64,000 nt of DNA from Lithodes maja (Eukaryota; Arthropoda; Malacostraca; Decapoda; Lithodidae): positions 1 to 64,000 of the forward strand of contig JBAKBP010007589.1 of assembly GCA_037953745.1 (NCBI GenBank). Reading direction: 5' to 3'. The notes beneath the pieces were generated by a model that did no database searches, was not told the origin of the DNA, and was given only the letters and a program-made list of their open reading frames with translations. A program made the translations under genes and the position numbers. Shown one piece after another: positions 28,354 to 38,257 of this stretch; positions within the stretch are counted from its first letter, which is position 1, and every line of letters begins with the position of its first letter.

Positions 28354-29427
28354 TTAAAGGGTTAACATGTTAAATTTCCTACTACGTCTATGTCGACGCT
28401 TGACTCTGGTGGTGGGGGGGGTGATATCGTCTCCGGTGATGGTACTGACGGCGGCGCTGGTATTGGTGGCAATATTATCATCCTCAGAATCGTAAGAGAT
28501 GGTGGTGTAGGCGTTGCCACTAATATCCTCAAAACCAACTCCGGCGCTGGTATTGACGTCCGCGCTGGTATTGGTGGCAATATTATCATCCTCAGAATCG
28601 TGAGAGATGGTGGTGTCGGCGTTGCCACTAATATCCTCAGAATCGTCTCCGGTGCTGGTATTGACGTTAACAAAGGAATTTATATTGGTGGTGGGTTCCG
28701 GGATGATATCGTCTCCGGTGATGGTACTGACGGCGGCGCTGGTACTGACGGCAATATTATTATCCTCAGAATCGTGAGAGATGGTGGTGTCGGCGTTGCC
28801 ACTAATATCCTCAAAACCAACTCCGGCGCTGGTATTGACGTCGGCGTTGGTAGATTTGGTGGTGGGACTCGTCATTATTTTCGGAGTGTTAGAATTTAAC
28901 CAATTAATAAAGGAATTTTTATTGGTGGTAGATTTCGGGATGTTGCTGTCGGTGGTAGAAATATCCTCCGTGGCAATATCATCCCCAGAATTGTCTCCGG
29001 TGGTGGTGTCGGCGTTAACATTGTCTCCAGTGGCGTTGGTGGTAGAATATTGGGTGTTTGGAGTGGACCAGAGACTTATATTGGTGTTGAGAATTGTTTC
29101 CTCCTGCTGAATGGTGGTGGTGTTGGTGGGAGAAATCCAATTAGGAAACGTAGTATCAATGGCGGGTGTATCTGTCGCTTCGTTATCTTTAGTTTCATTT
29201 AATATTGGTGTCATATGAGACTCGGAAGCGTCAATGGTCTTATTCTTGGTTTCGGGCACATTATTATTATCTTTATACGATAAAACAACTAACCAACATA
29301 TGCCTGTTATAAACAAAACTGAAATGGTAATAATTATTACCCATGCCATGTGATTATCATCTTCGGAAGCATGATTGATGACCGAGTCATCATATATGAA
29401 ATCCATTTTGTTATTATATCTACCCAT
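28354..29427 (-). CDS. Mucin-like type II membrane protein with repeats (357 aa)
   Basis: A short cytoplasmic N-terminus is followed by one transmembrane segment (about 29-50, MAWVIIITISVLFITGICWLVV) with no cleavable signal, then a Ser/Thr/Asn/Asp-rich ectodomain of about 300 residues with many potential O- and N-glycosylation sites and several imperfect repeats (SEDDNIATNTSA, AGVGFEDISGNA). It ends in a basic tail (RVKRRHRRSRK). The (TA)n run at about 29463-29490 gives it a TATA-type promoter shared divergently with the TBP-like gene. It is probably an envelope or infected-cell surface glycoprotein. The plus-strand Gly-rich frame over the repeats is its antisense shadow. Confidence 0.7.
   Translation of the reverse strand: MGRYNNKMDFIYDDSVINHASEDDNHMAWVIIITISVLFITGICWLVVLSYKDNNNVPETKNKTIDASESHMTPILNETKDNEATDTPAIDTTFPNWISPTNTTTIQQEETILNTNISLWSTPNTQYSTTNATGDNVNADTTTGDNSGDDIATEDISTTDSNIPKSTTNKNSFINWLNSNTPKIMTSPTTKSTNADVNTSAGVGFEDISGNADTTISHDSEDNNIAVSTSAAVSTITGDDIIPEPTTNINSFVNVNTSTGDDSEDISGNADTTISHDSEDDNIATNTSADVNTSAGVGFEDISGNAYTTISYDSEDDNIATNTSAAVSTITGDDITPPTTRVKRRHRRSRKFNMLTL
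28420..28860. repeat. Imperfect tandem repeats in the mucin-like gene
   Basis: Blocks such as ATATTATCATCCTCAGAATC and CTCCGGTGATGGTACTGACG recur three or four times in varying order. The repeats are in frame and encode the Ser/Thr/Asp-rich ectodomain units, so copy-number change would alter ectodomain length. Confidence 0.75.
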
Positions 29428-29669
29428 GAAAAAATATTTATGATGGAGGTTATGGGAAGGGTAATATATATATATATATTATATATACAAAAATTATCCA
29501 CTCCAAAAAAATTGATTCCCTATTAAGAAATATAAATAATATAACAACGTCAATAGTTAATGTATGTATTCAATTAAGGATTGAGGTCGAACATGACCCA
29601 AAATTTATAGTACATAATGTTTTCAAAATAAAAAATGTAGGGAAGGTATTGTCTCATAGAGATATTAAA

Positions 29670-30821
29670 ATGTTGTCCAGAGCCCATAAAATAAGTACAG
29701 ATAAAATTAACGAGGTAATGATAGCGGCCCGGGGTCTGTCAAAGAAAGTGTATTTTCCCTATATTGATAGAGATCTTTACCACGAAAATGCACAGGGATA
29801 TTTCCAGTCACAGTTTATAGCCATAAGACAGTCCACATACCATCCCAAGAATACATGTCTCATCTTCACAAATGGTATTGTAATGTGTGTGGGTATAAAG
29901 GGGGATATTAAAACCTCTATTGAAAACAACATACAAAAAATCTCTAATGTGATACAAGCGCCTATTTTTATTAACGAGAGTTGTATCGTCAATATTGTCG
30001 TTAGTTTCAGATTACCCTTCCACTTGGATTTTTTGAAACTCAAATATTTTTTAGATTCTCACGGAATCACCTACAACAACAATAATAATACATTTTCGGG
30101 TTTTTTTATCAAGATATTGATACCCATTAAACCCCTATCGGGCCAAACGCTGTATGAGTTTTACGAGCGAATGTTACCCGTGACCCATGATAATTATCGA
30201 GTGATAACCCTATTGCTTTTCGAAAATGGAGTTTGCTCTCTCCTCGGTAATCAAAGTGTACAAGATTGGCAGATTCAACCCAACGTATTAATGGGCCTTT
30301 TTATAAATTTCAGTCATGGTAGGCAAGCCATATCCGAGGGTGAGATAGAACATGTAGTATCCTATTTCGACTTTAAACCACTTGAATGGTATTGTAAAAT
30401 ATTTTTTTTTATAAAAAATCATACATTGAGAATGAATATTCCCTCTCAATTCTGCAATACCGAGTTTGAACAATCGATCCTATTTTTGAGAAGACACAAT
30501 TATCCCGACTCATTCATTGATAATGACAATCCTAGTAATTATTCTAGTACAAATTTAATTAAAGATGGTTCAATGAAAATAATAAATCACGATAAAGGGA
30601 ATAAGATAGTGATGGTTTCGCATGATTTTGTGAAACGCATGGGGGCCAACAATCCTGGAAACCCCGAGCGCCATTGTGGATCATACCGGGCTAGATATAA
30701 GGAGATTAATGATAGGCGAGAGTTTTCTCAACGAAACCTAATTAAAAGACTTTGTACTTTAATAAATGGAAAAAATAATATAACAACCGTAAATAAATAT
30801 TGTTGCAATTGTAACCTTTAG
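29670..30821 (+). CDS. TATA-binding-protein-like viral protein (383 aa from first in-frame ATG)
   Basis: The segment TCLIFTNGIVMCVGIKG resembles the strand pair in TBP that carries ALIFSSGKMVCTGAKS. About 100 residues on, the pattern recurs as ITLLLFENGVCSLLG, with a helix after each, as in the two pseudo-symmetric TBP lobes. Between them, CIVNIVVSFRLPFHLDFLKL fits the start of lobe 2. The frame is open back to 29430 without an ATG, and the upstream stretch around 29540-29560 also looks TBP-like, so the true start may be non-AUG, spliced or altered near the (TA)n tract. TBP-like proteins occur in white spot syndrome virus and in beta/gamma herpesviruses for late transcription. Similarity is weak and judged by eye. 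Confidence 0.55.
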   Translation: MLSRAHKISTDKINEVMIAARGLSKKVYFPYIDRDLYHENAQGYFQSQFIAIRQSTYHPKNTCLIFTNGIVMCVGIKGDIKTSIENNIQKISNVIQAPIFINESCIVNIVVSFRLPFHLDFLKLKYFLDSHGITYNNNNNTFSGFFIKILIPIKPLSGQTLYEFYERMLPVTHDNYRVITLLLFENGVCSLLGNQSVQDWQIQPNVLMGLFINFSHGRQAISEGEIEHVVSYFDFKPLEWYCKIFFFIKNHTLRMNIPSQFCNTEFEQSILFLRRHNYPDSFIDNDNPSNYSSTNLIKDGSMKIINHDKGNKIVMVSHDFVKRMGANNPGNPERHCGSYRARYKEINDRREFSQRNLIKRLCTLINGKNNITTVNKYCCNCNL

Positions 30822-30881
30822 CGCGTTCTCTGTCTAGCAGGGCTCTTCTTCGCTATCTTCGGGACTTCCTTTTAGTTCTCC

Positions 30882-31148
30882 TCACATTTGTATATTAAAA
30901 TTGGGGGTTGGTAAATCATGGGCTGGTGGTGGTTTAGATATGGTTGGCATGGCCAAATTAAACTTCGATTTGCCGCCACACTTGGATAAATATAATTCCT
31001 TCATGAGGATTGGCTTCAATATAAACTCCACTTCATTTCGCCTATTTACTTTTTTTGAATTATTCATAAATTCAACAACCGCATTGGCAGCTTGCTTTAC
31101 AGATTCCATTACATTGTATCGCTGTTGTTCTTGGCATTGGGTAGACAT
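30882..31148 (-). CDS. Unrecognised small viral protein (88 aa)
   Basis: Convergent with the TBP-like gene. TATAAATAG lies on the minus strand at 31181-31189, 33 nt before the ATG, matching the spacing of other viral promoters here. A helical N-terminal half (QAANAVVEFMNNSKK) precedes a Pro-rich C-terminus (SKPPPAHDLPTP). The helix faintly recalls the ESTINIVKFM helix of the 146-residue ORF, too weakly to claim homology. Confidence 0.5.
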   Translation of the reverse strand: MSTQCQEQQRYNVMESVKQAANAVVEFMNNSKKVNRRNEVEFILKPILMKELYLSKCGGKSKFNLAMPTISKPPPAHDLPTPNFNIQM

Positions 31149-31250
31149 AATGACCTTTTAAGAACGCTGACTGGAACCTGCTATTTATATGTTTTTCTCT
31201 TCCTGTTAATAAATCCCCATTTCACCCAAAAATATATATTTTTTTTCTAT

Positions 31251-31568
31251 TTACAGTATTATATTGTTTTGTATATTATAAAACTTTCTATTTAACATAT
31301 GTGATACCATTAATGATGGCCCGGGGTCCAGCTCCATTTCGGCCAATGAAGTTAAATCCTCAATAATTTCCGAGATATTTTGTGTTTCTTCCAGATTTTT
31401 AATTGCCATTCGTATATTTTTATTCAAGTCTTTATTGTTATTTATCTTTGTGGTATCCTGTGATAATATAGATGGAGCTTCTTTTAATATTTCCTTAATT
31501 AATGCCACCATAGTAATCAATATTCCCAAGTAATAACATTTTTGGGAACGTATAGTATCGTATTCCAT
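31251..31568 (-). CDS. Unrecognised small viral ORF next to the virus-transposon boundary (105 aa)
   Basis: I start at the internal ATG 31566-31568. The frame continues upstream through the TTAA at 31595-31598 into piggyBac copy 2, so the gene may instead be truncated at its 5' end by the transposon. The protein has a hydrophobic patch (LGILITMVALIKEIL) and an acidic helical remainder. Any promoter upstream has been separated by the 2-kb insertion. Confidence 0.45.
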   Translation of the reverse strand: MEYDTIRSQKCYYLGILITMVALIKEILKEAPSILSQDTTKINNNKDLNKNIRMAIKNLEETQNISEIIEDLTSLAEMELDPGPSLMVSHMLNRKFYNIQNNIIL

Positions 31569-31598
31569 ATCAGAAGATAGTATAGTTTCAAATATTAA

Positions 31599-33599
31599 CC
31601 CTTCGACCCCGGGTGGTACACGTGTGTACCATTTTTTTTTGGCCCGAGGAACCCGGGTGGTACAACACTGTACCATTGCTTGCGTGTGTGCTTTCGAATG
31701 GCGCGCGTAAAAATTTCGCTCCGTGGTCACCAGGCGTCGCTAGGCGACGCCACCAGACAGCATGTACGCCACCAAAACAGTCTCTACCCTGCCGCCAACA
31801 TGGATACTAGCCCAAAAAGTTATTCCCTTGTGTCCGATTCTACGCTCCCTTCGACGCCTGCCCATGTTCGTCGCGCCCTAACGCAAAGGCACGTACAAGA
31901 TGCGTTGACTCCCGGAGGTATTGAGATAGCTTTGAGGAGTTATGAACGTGGTGAAGGCCAAAATAGTGTTGATGAGTTGGGTAGTGATAGCTCCGAGTCT
32001 TATCAGTCTCACTATAGTGAAGATTTTGACGATCTAGACGAAATCCATGAAAGATACGCCTTTTTTAGTGGATTTGACCATGACGATGAAAGTGATGATA
32101 GTGAGGCTGAGCGGGAGGCTGAGGTTGACCCGCCATTGTCTTCCTTATCTACCCACGCCACCCAAGTTGCCCCAGGCTCCCGCCATTCTTCCCCACCACC
32201 ACCAGCACTCCCTAGGGTTGAGGACCCCCCACTTTCGGCCTATTTACCCACTCCTTCCCCACCTCGCCGACCTACACGCCGCCCACGCATCATTCGTTCC
32301 CCGCGAGATTATGAGGGGGGCTCTGAAGAAGAAGGGCACCTCACAGATGACTCTGGCCATGATTACCTGGGTCCACCGTCAGGGCAAGATGACAGCTCTG
32401 ACGACAACGACGATGACGACGACTTTATGGACATCGACGACCCTCAACCCAGACGCTTTGCCCAGGGCCGTCGTGCTCCTGGCCGCCCTGGCCGCCGGGC
32501 TGGCCGCCGGGCTGGGCCTGGGCGCCGTCGTGCTCCTGGCCGCCCTAGGGTGCGCGCCGCCAAAGTTCGTGGGCGTGCTGCCCCCGCTCTAGCTCCACAG
32601 AGGGCAGTGGCACAACCTGGGCGCCCCGTTCAGGACCGCCTGCAGTGTGCACAGTATGTAAATGTGCACAAGCACGGTTACCTGCCTCTGGAACGAGATG
32701 GAGTCACCATTAGCAGAAGGCGGTGCCATGTCTGCTGGAACAGCCAGGTGAGGCCGAGGAAGCACAAAAAGACCACCATGCAGTGTGTGGAGTGCCAGGT
32801 GTCACTATGTACTATACCGTGCTTTGCTGAATACCACAGCAAGCAGGAGTACTAACTAATAATCATAGTGAAAGTACCAAAGACTGACAATATGTATGTA
32901 TATAGGCAACAAGTGGAAATAAAACAATGTACAGGTGTATTGTGATAAAAAAATCATGTATTATGAAAACATATATAAATAAGTGAACAAAGACACAATA
33001 AATTGTATATAAAACGTTTACAAAGCATATAACTAAGTGAAAGTGACACATGACATAATATTAGATGGCCAAAGTATAATAAACACCTGTGATAACGAAT
33101 AATCAGTGCCTAATATAACAATAACCTACCTCAATTACTCATAAAAACTACGGTATCGAGTGAAAATGTGAAATATTTGTTACAATCATAGCCTAATAAA
33201 CATATTTTATATAATTGGACTCCAAATAACTATAATAACATCACTATCAATACATAAAATCGCCTCCGGGAGGTAAAAGGTTTTGCGCGACGAGTGGCTA
33301 AGAAAACAGTAGGTTAGCCGAGCCGGGGCCTGGGCAAAGGCGACGCATCCGAACGCGGGATGATTTTCACGCATAAAAATCACTCCACTTCCCGCGCTCA
33401 CCATTATGCAATCACTTGGGCTAGAGACCTCTACTCAACGGCATTCTACACATGAAGGTTTGTGCTACATTTTTCTGTTTTTTTTATAACTTTGTGTAAT
33501 GTATTTCAGGAGTAACATGTGAATCAACAGGGACCAAAATTCCTGAAAACCCCCGGACACACAGTACAGTCACGATATTCCCTAGCCGGGGTCGGAGGG
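31599..33599 (+). mobile_element. Internally deleted piggyBac transposon, copy 2
   Basis: TTAA lies at 31595-31598 and 33600-33603. The left end reads CCCTTCGACCCCGGGTGGTAC and the right end CCGGGGTCGGAGGG. It shares 5' and 3' sub-terminal sequence with copy 1 but lacks the DDE-domain coding region and has only one of the 178-bp units. At 2.0 kb it is non-autonomous. The left flank is viral and the right flank is a host LINE. Confidence 0.9.
31800..32855 (+). CDS. piggyBac-derived protein lacking the catalytic domain (351 aa)
   Basis: The ATG corresponds to that of the copy 1 transposase. The N-terminal acidic/Pro-rich region and the C-terminal zinc-binding domain (RCHVCWNS, QCVECQVSLC) are kept and joined in frame. 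The whole DDE region, about residues 450-885 of copy 1, is absent, so no catalytic Asp remains. The frame is nevertheless intact, with an Arg-rich tract at about residues 223-255. It could bind transposon ends without cutting them; that is inference. Confidence 0.75.
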   Translation: MDTSPKSYSLVSDSTLPSTPAHVRRALTQRHVQDALTPGGIEIALRSYERGEGQNSVDELGSDSSESYQSHYSEDFDDLDEIHERYAFFSGFDHDDESDDSEAEREAEVDPPLSSLSTHATQVAPGSRHSSPPPPALPRVEDPPLSAYLPTPSPPRRPTRRPRIIRSPRDYEGGSEEEGHLTDDSGHDYLGPPSGQDDSSDDNDDDDDFMDIDDPQPRRFAQGRRAPGRPGRRAGRRAGPGRRRAPGRPRVRAAKVRGRAAPALAPQRAVAQPGRPVQDRLQCAQYVNVHKHGYLPLERDGVTISRRRCHVCWNSQVRPRKHKKTTMQCVECQVSLCTIPCFAEYHSKQEY

Positions 33600-33603
33600 T
33601 TAA

Positions 33604-36600
33604 GAGGTCGAGGTGAGATAGAACAAAGGAAAAAAATTAAGGAATTACAAGAAAAGGCTGATGAAAATAATGGAAAGTTGGGTGAGGAGGATAAGAGAAA
33701 TATTTACTGGAAAGTGAGGAAGTGGTTTATAAGAGTAGAAGGGAGGGGGAGATCAGGGAGGGAAGAGAATGTGATGGGATTTGTGACGGAGGAGGAGAAC
33801 GGGGTGGAGGTGTCACAGGGAGAGGCAGACCCAGTAGTGCTAACGGGGGAGTAGGGTACGGACTGGAGGAGCGGGATGGTGTAATTGCTGAAGGAATGGT
33901 AGATGGATTAAGAATTATGTTTAGTAATGTGGATGTGTTTACCCAGGACAAGAAAAGAGAACTGATATGTAGGTTGCAGGATGAAGAGGAAAAACCTGAT
34001 GTAATAGCCCTACAGGAAGTAAGACCAAAATATGCTAGAATTGAAAGGGAACTGGTGGAATATAGTTTGGAGGGTTTTGAGTTATATGAGAGAAATGCTA
34101 TTAGAGCAGAGGTCGGAAGAGGACTGTTTATTTATGTAAGAAAAGAGCTCAAGGTTAATGAGGTGGATATGAGACAGCAGTATTGTGAGTATTTGTGTAT
34201 TGAAGTAAAATGTACAAGAGGATCAATTCTAATTGCCTCTATATATAGAAGCCCAAATAATAGCAGGGGAGAGGATGATAACCTACTGAAAGCAATGGAG
34301 GAGATAGATAATAGAGAGAACAAATATAAAATTTTGATTGGAGATTTCAATTTGCCAAGGATCAACTGGGCAAATTGTACTACTCCAGCGGGACAGGGTA
34401 GCCTGGAAAATAAGTTTATAGAGAAAGTGAGAGATTGTTTTTTAACGCAACATATTGTAGAGATGACAAGATATAGAGATGGGACGCAGGGGAGTGTACT
34501 TGATTTGATTTTTAGCAATGAAGAGGATATAGTGGAACATGTTAATGTGGATAGCCCTATAGGTCGTAGTGACCATGCCTGTATAAGCTTTAGTTGTAAC
34601 ATTAAATCAGAGAGGGATAATAGAAGCAATAAAAAAATATACATGTATGATAGAGCAGATTATGAGCTGCTGAGACGGTGTTTGGACATTGACTGGGGGG
34701 AATACTTGAACGGTGAAGACGCTGAAGGAATGTGGAGGAAAATTAGAGTCAAACTGGAGAATGCTGTATCCAAAAGTGTACCAGTAAGGGAATATAAGGA
34801 TAAAACAAAATTGAGGAAAAGAACTAACCCAGAATTGCCAATGAAAAGAAAGCTTTGGATATTGATTAGAAGAAAGAAACGATTGTGGGAAAGATTAAAA
34901 TTGTTAAAAAAGAACAGGGGGTCTAGTATAGAAGCTAAAGAAGTGGATCTGGAACGCAGACAAATAAACAATAAAATAAGGTGGGAAACAAGGAGGGGGG
35001 TGAAGGAGAGGGAGAGAGAGATAGCTAGAAATGTGAAGGATAATCCAAAAATATTCTGGAAGTACATTCAGGAAAAGTTAACAAGAAGAGTAGGGATCCC
35101 AGAGCTGGTAGGGGGGTTGAATGGTGGGAGTAGAGCGGAGACTGATAAGGAGAAAGCAGAGGTGCTGGGGAAATACTTTGGGGGGGTACTAACAGTGGAG
35201 TCGGATGATGCAGTGCCTACTATTCCCATCAAACAGGCACCGGCACTAGAACTAATAGAGTTTTCCCATGCTAGAATAAGAAGGGCTATAGAAAAAATGA
35301 ACAGAAGTAAGTCACCGGGACCGGATGGGATACACCCAAGAATCATAAAGGAAGGAGGGGAGATGTTAGTAGAGCCATTGAACATTTTATTTGAGGTATC
35401 GTTTAATACAGGACAAATCCCGATGGACTGGAGAGAGGCGAACATAACAGCTATATTTAAGAAGGGAAAGAGAAATGACCCAGGAAATTATAGACCAGTC
35501 AGTTTGACAAGTGTTGTGTGTAAACTAATGGAAACGGTAATTAGAGAAGGAATAATGGATCGTATGAAGTCAAACCAACTTTTCAGTGGGAGACAGTTCG
35601 GATTCTTGCCGGGGAGGTTGACGGTACTACAGCTAATTAAGGTGGTAGATGATTGGATACAAATTCTAAAAGATGGTGATGTAATAGACGTGGTATATTG
35701 CGATTTTATGAAGGCCTTCGATAAGGTCCCACATAAAAGGTTAATAGAGAAAGTTAGAAGCTATAATATAGGGGAGAAATGTGTGAAATGGATAGAAGCC
35801 TTCCTGAACGATCGGAGACAGAGGGTACTGGTGAATGGAATAGGCTCGGGGTGGAGGGAAATTACAAGTGGGGTACCTCAGGGATCTGTGTTGGGACCAC
35901 TGCTGTTCGTTATATTTATCAACGACTTACCTGAAGTTATAACTAATGGAAGTGAGGTATACCTGTATGCGGATGACACTAAGCTGTATAGAAGAGTGAG
36001 GAGTAAGGAAGATGTGGGTTTGCTTCAAGGAGATGTGGAGGGCATGAAGGGATGGTCTGAGCATTGGTTAATGCCTTTTCATCCAAAAAAATGCAAGTAC
36101 AGTACATGCGGATTGGGACAAGCAAGATAGACAAGGTAGGATACAGTATGTATGAAGCGATGGAGGAAGTGAATGCAGAAATGGATATAGGAGTAGTGAT
36201 AGACAATAAGTTAAATTTCTCAGAACATTTAGCGGAAAAGATAAACAAAGCCAATAGAATTGTAGGGCTTATAAGGAGGACATTTGTGTCACTTGACGAA
36301 GAAATCTTCAGGAATCTCTATACAGCGCTGGTTAGGCCACACCTGGAATATGCGAACCAGGTGTGGGCTCCATATATGGTAAAGGATATAGAAGCAGAGG
36401 AGAGCTAGCAAGCTGGTACCAACGTTGAAGTACGCGGGCTATGAGCAGAGGTTGAGGACACTGGGGATTCCGACACTGGCATATAGGAGAAAGAGAGGGG
36501 ATATGATAGAGACTTTTAAGATAGTGTCAGGAAAGTACGATGAGGATGTGTGTGAAGGTATCTTCTTGATGCGGGAGGGAACAAGAACGAGAGGACACTC

Positions 36601-36850
36601 TAAGAAAATTTACAAAGAAAGAAATAGGCTTGAGAAGGCAAAGAACTCATTTTGTGATAGAGTGGTAAATGAGTGGAACGCACTGCCCCAGTATGTAATC
36701 GATTCCGAATCAATAAGGGAGTTTGAAAGTAATCTTGATAAAGCATGGGGAAGACAAGATTTGAAGTTTGATTATAAAACAAAAATACAGAATAGTAAAA
36801 ATATTGCGTCTGCTACCGCCGCCGCCAACACCGTGAACGACCGCAGCAGT
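33604..36850 (+). mobile_element. CR1-like LINE, second family, ORF2 broken by frameshifts
   Basis: An ORF1-like, Lys/Glu-rich end (33604-33854) is followed by ORF2 with an endonuclease (GDFNLP, SDHA) and reverse transcriptase (SPGPDGIHP, NYRPVSLTS, DFMKAFDKVPH, YADDTKLY). The frame opens near 33722 and is lost at about 36120, and again near 36405, with the C-terminal region continuing in two other frames to 36886 at most. It differs clearly from the LINE at 3801-7264. Its first base abuts the TTAA of piggyBac copy 2. Confidence 0.85.
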
Positions 36851-36892
36851 GCAAGTACTGGTACTGAGCTGGATACACAGGCATAGTTTGCC

Positions 36893-38256
36893 TTTTTCCA
36901 GAGGATCTACTGTAAGAAACAGTAACCACCGAGGAATATGTCTTCTAAGCGTAGTAGGGAAGGTATACAGTAGGGTAGTGATTGAGAGAGTGAGAGTGAG
37001 AACGGAGAAATGGATAGGCGACGAGCAGGGAGGTTTTAGGAAGGGAAGAGGATGTGTAGATCAGATTTTTAGCCTGAATTGTGTTGTGGAGAAATATCTG
37101 GAGAAGAAACAAAAAGTGTATGTTGCCTTTATGGACTTGGAGAAGGCCTATGACAGAGTGGATAGAGAAGGTTTGTGGAAAGTACTTAGAATATACGGAG
37201 TAGATGGCAAGTTGCTGAAAGCAGTGAAGAGCATGTAAGAGGGTGCAAAGGCGGCAGTACGTGTGGAGAGTGAGCAGAGCGAGTTCTTTGACCTGAATGT
37301 TGGTTTGAAACAGAGGTGTGTGATGTCCCCATGGTTGTTTACTGTATATATGGATGGAGTCATGAAAGAAATACTATCAAGAGCAGTGGATGTTGGTGTA
37401 TCGCTGAAAAGGGAGGGAATTGAGTGGAAGCTACCTATACTGCTGTTTGCGGATGATACAGTTCTGATGAGTGATAATGAATGGGAGTTGCAGGGTCTGG
37501 TAAATGAGTTTGGAACAGTGTGCGAAAAACGGAATTTGAAGGTAAATGCGGGGAAGAGCAAGGTTATGGTCTTCGAAAGGGGTGAAGTCACAGACTGTGA
37601 GGTGAAGCTGAACGGTCAGGCTATGGAGATCGTCAACTCTTTTAAGTATCTGGGCAGTGTGTTGAGTAAAGATGGGACTATGGATGAAGAAGTGCGGGAG
37701 AGGGTACAACAGGGGAAGAGGGTTGTAGGAACGCTGAAAGCAGTAACAAGAAATAGGGTGGTCAGTATGGAAGTGAAGAAGTCCTTGCATGACAGTGTGG
37801 TAATCCCGACACTGACTTACGGAAGCGAAGCATGGACGTTGGTTGAGAGACTCAGACCAAGAGTGAGAGCAGTGGAAATGAAGTACTTAAGAAGTGCGTG
37901 CGGAGTTACATGGAGGGATAGACAGATTAATGAAGAAGTAAGGAGGAGGTGTGGTGTGGAGGTAGATGTGCTGGAAAGTGTGAAAAGGAACAACTTGAGA
38001 TGGTTCGGCCATATGGAACGTATGGAAAGCGAGAGAATGACTAAGAGGGTGTACGAGAGCGAGGTGGAGGGACAGAGAGGGAGAGGTAGACCGAATGAGA
38101 GGTGGAAGGATGGAGTGAGGAAGTATATGAACGAAGGCGGTGCTGGTTGGGGGGAGGGGCGTCGACTGACTGGGGACAGAGGTGCATGGGGGCGGTTCGT
38201 TCGTGGCCACCCCTTCGGGGATCACGACGTCGGGCAATAGATAGATAGATAGATAG
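36893..38256 (+). mobile_element. RTE-type LINE, copy 1 (pseudogene)
   Basis: The reverse transcriptase has NHRGICLLSVVGKVYSRV, DEQGGFRKGRGCVDQ, DLEKAYDRVDR and LLFADDTVLMSD, followed by an RTE-type C-terminus. A TAA at 37237-37239 replaces the Tyr codon found in copy 2 and breaks the frame. The tail is (GATA)n. It is 5'-truncated: the endonuclease is missing. Copy 2 is at 54128-55240. Confidence 0.85.
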
Positions 38257-38257
38257 A

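Noticed and set aside
28390..28899. Plus-strand Gly-rich 169-residue ORF
   Set aside because: It is the antisense of the Ser/Thr/Asp repeats in the mucin-like gene, whose frame has a membrane segment and a promoter.
30882..31148. The 88-residue protein as a paralogue of the 146-residue protein
   Set aside because: Only a short helix (ES...NAVVEFM against ESTINIVKFM) is similar, which is too little in AT-rich sequence.
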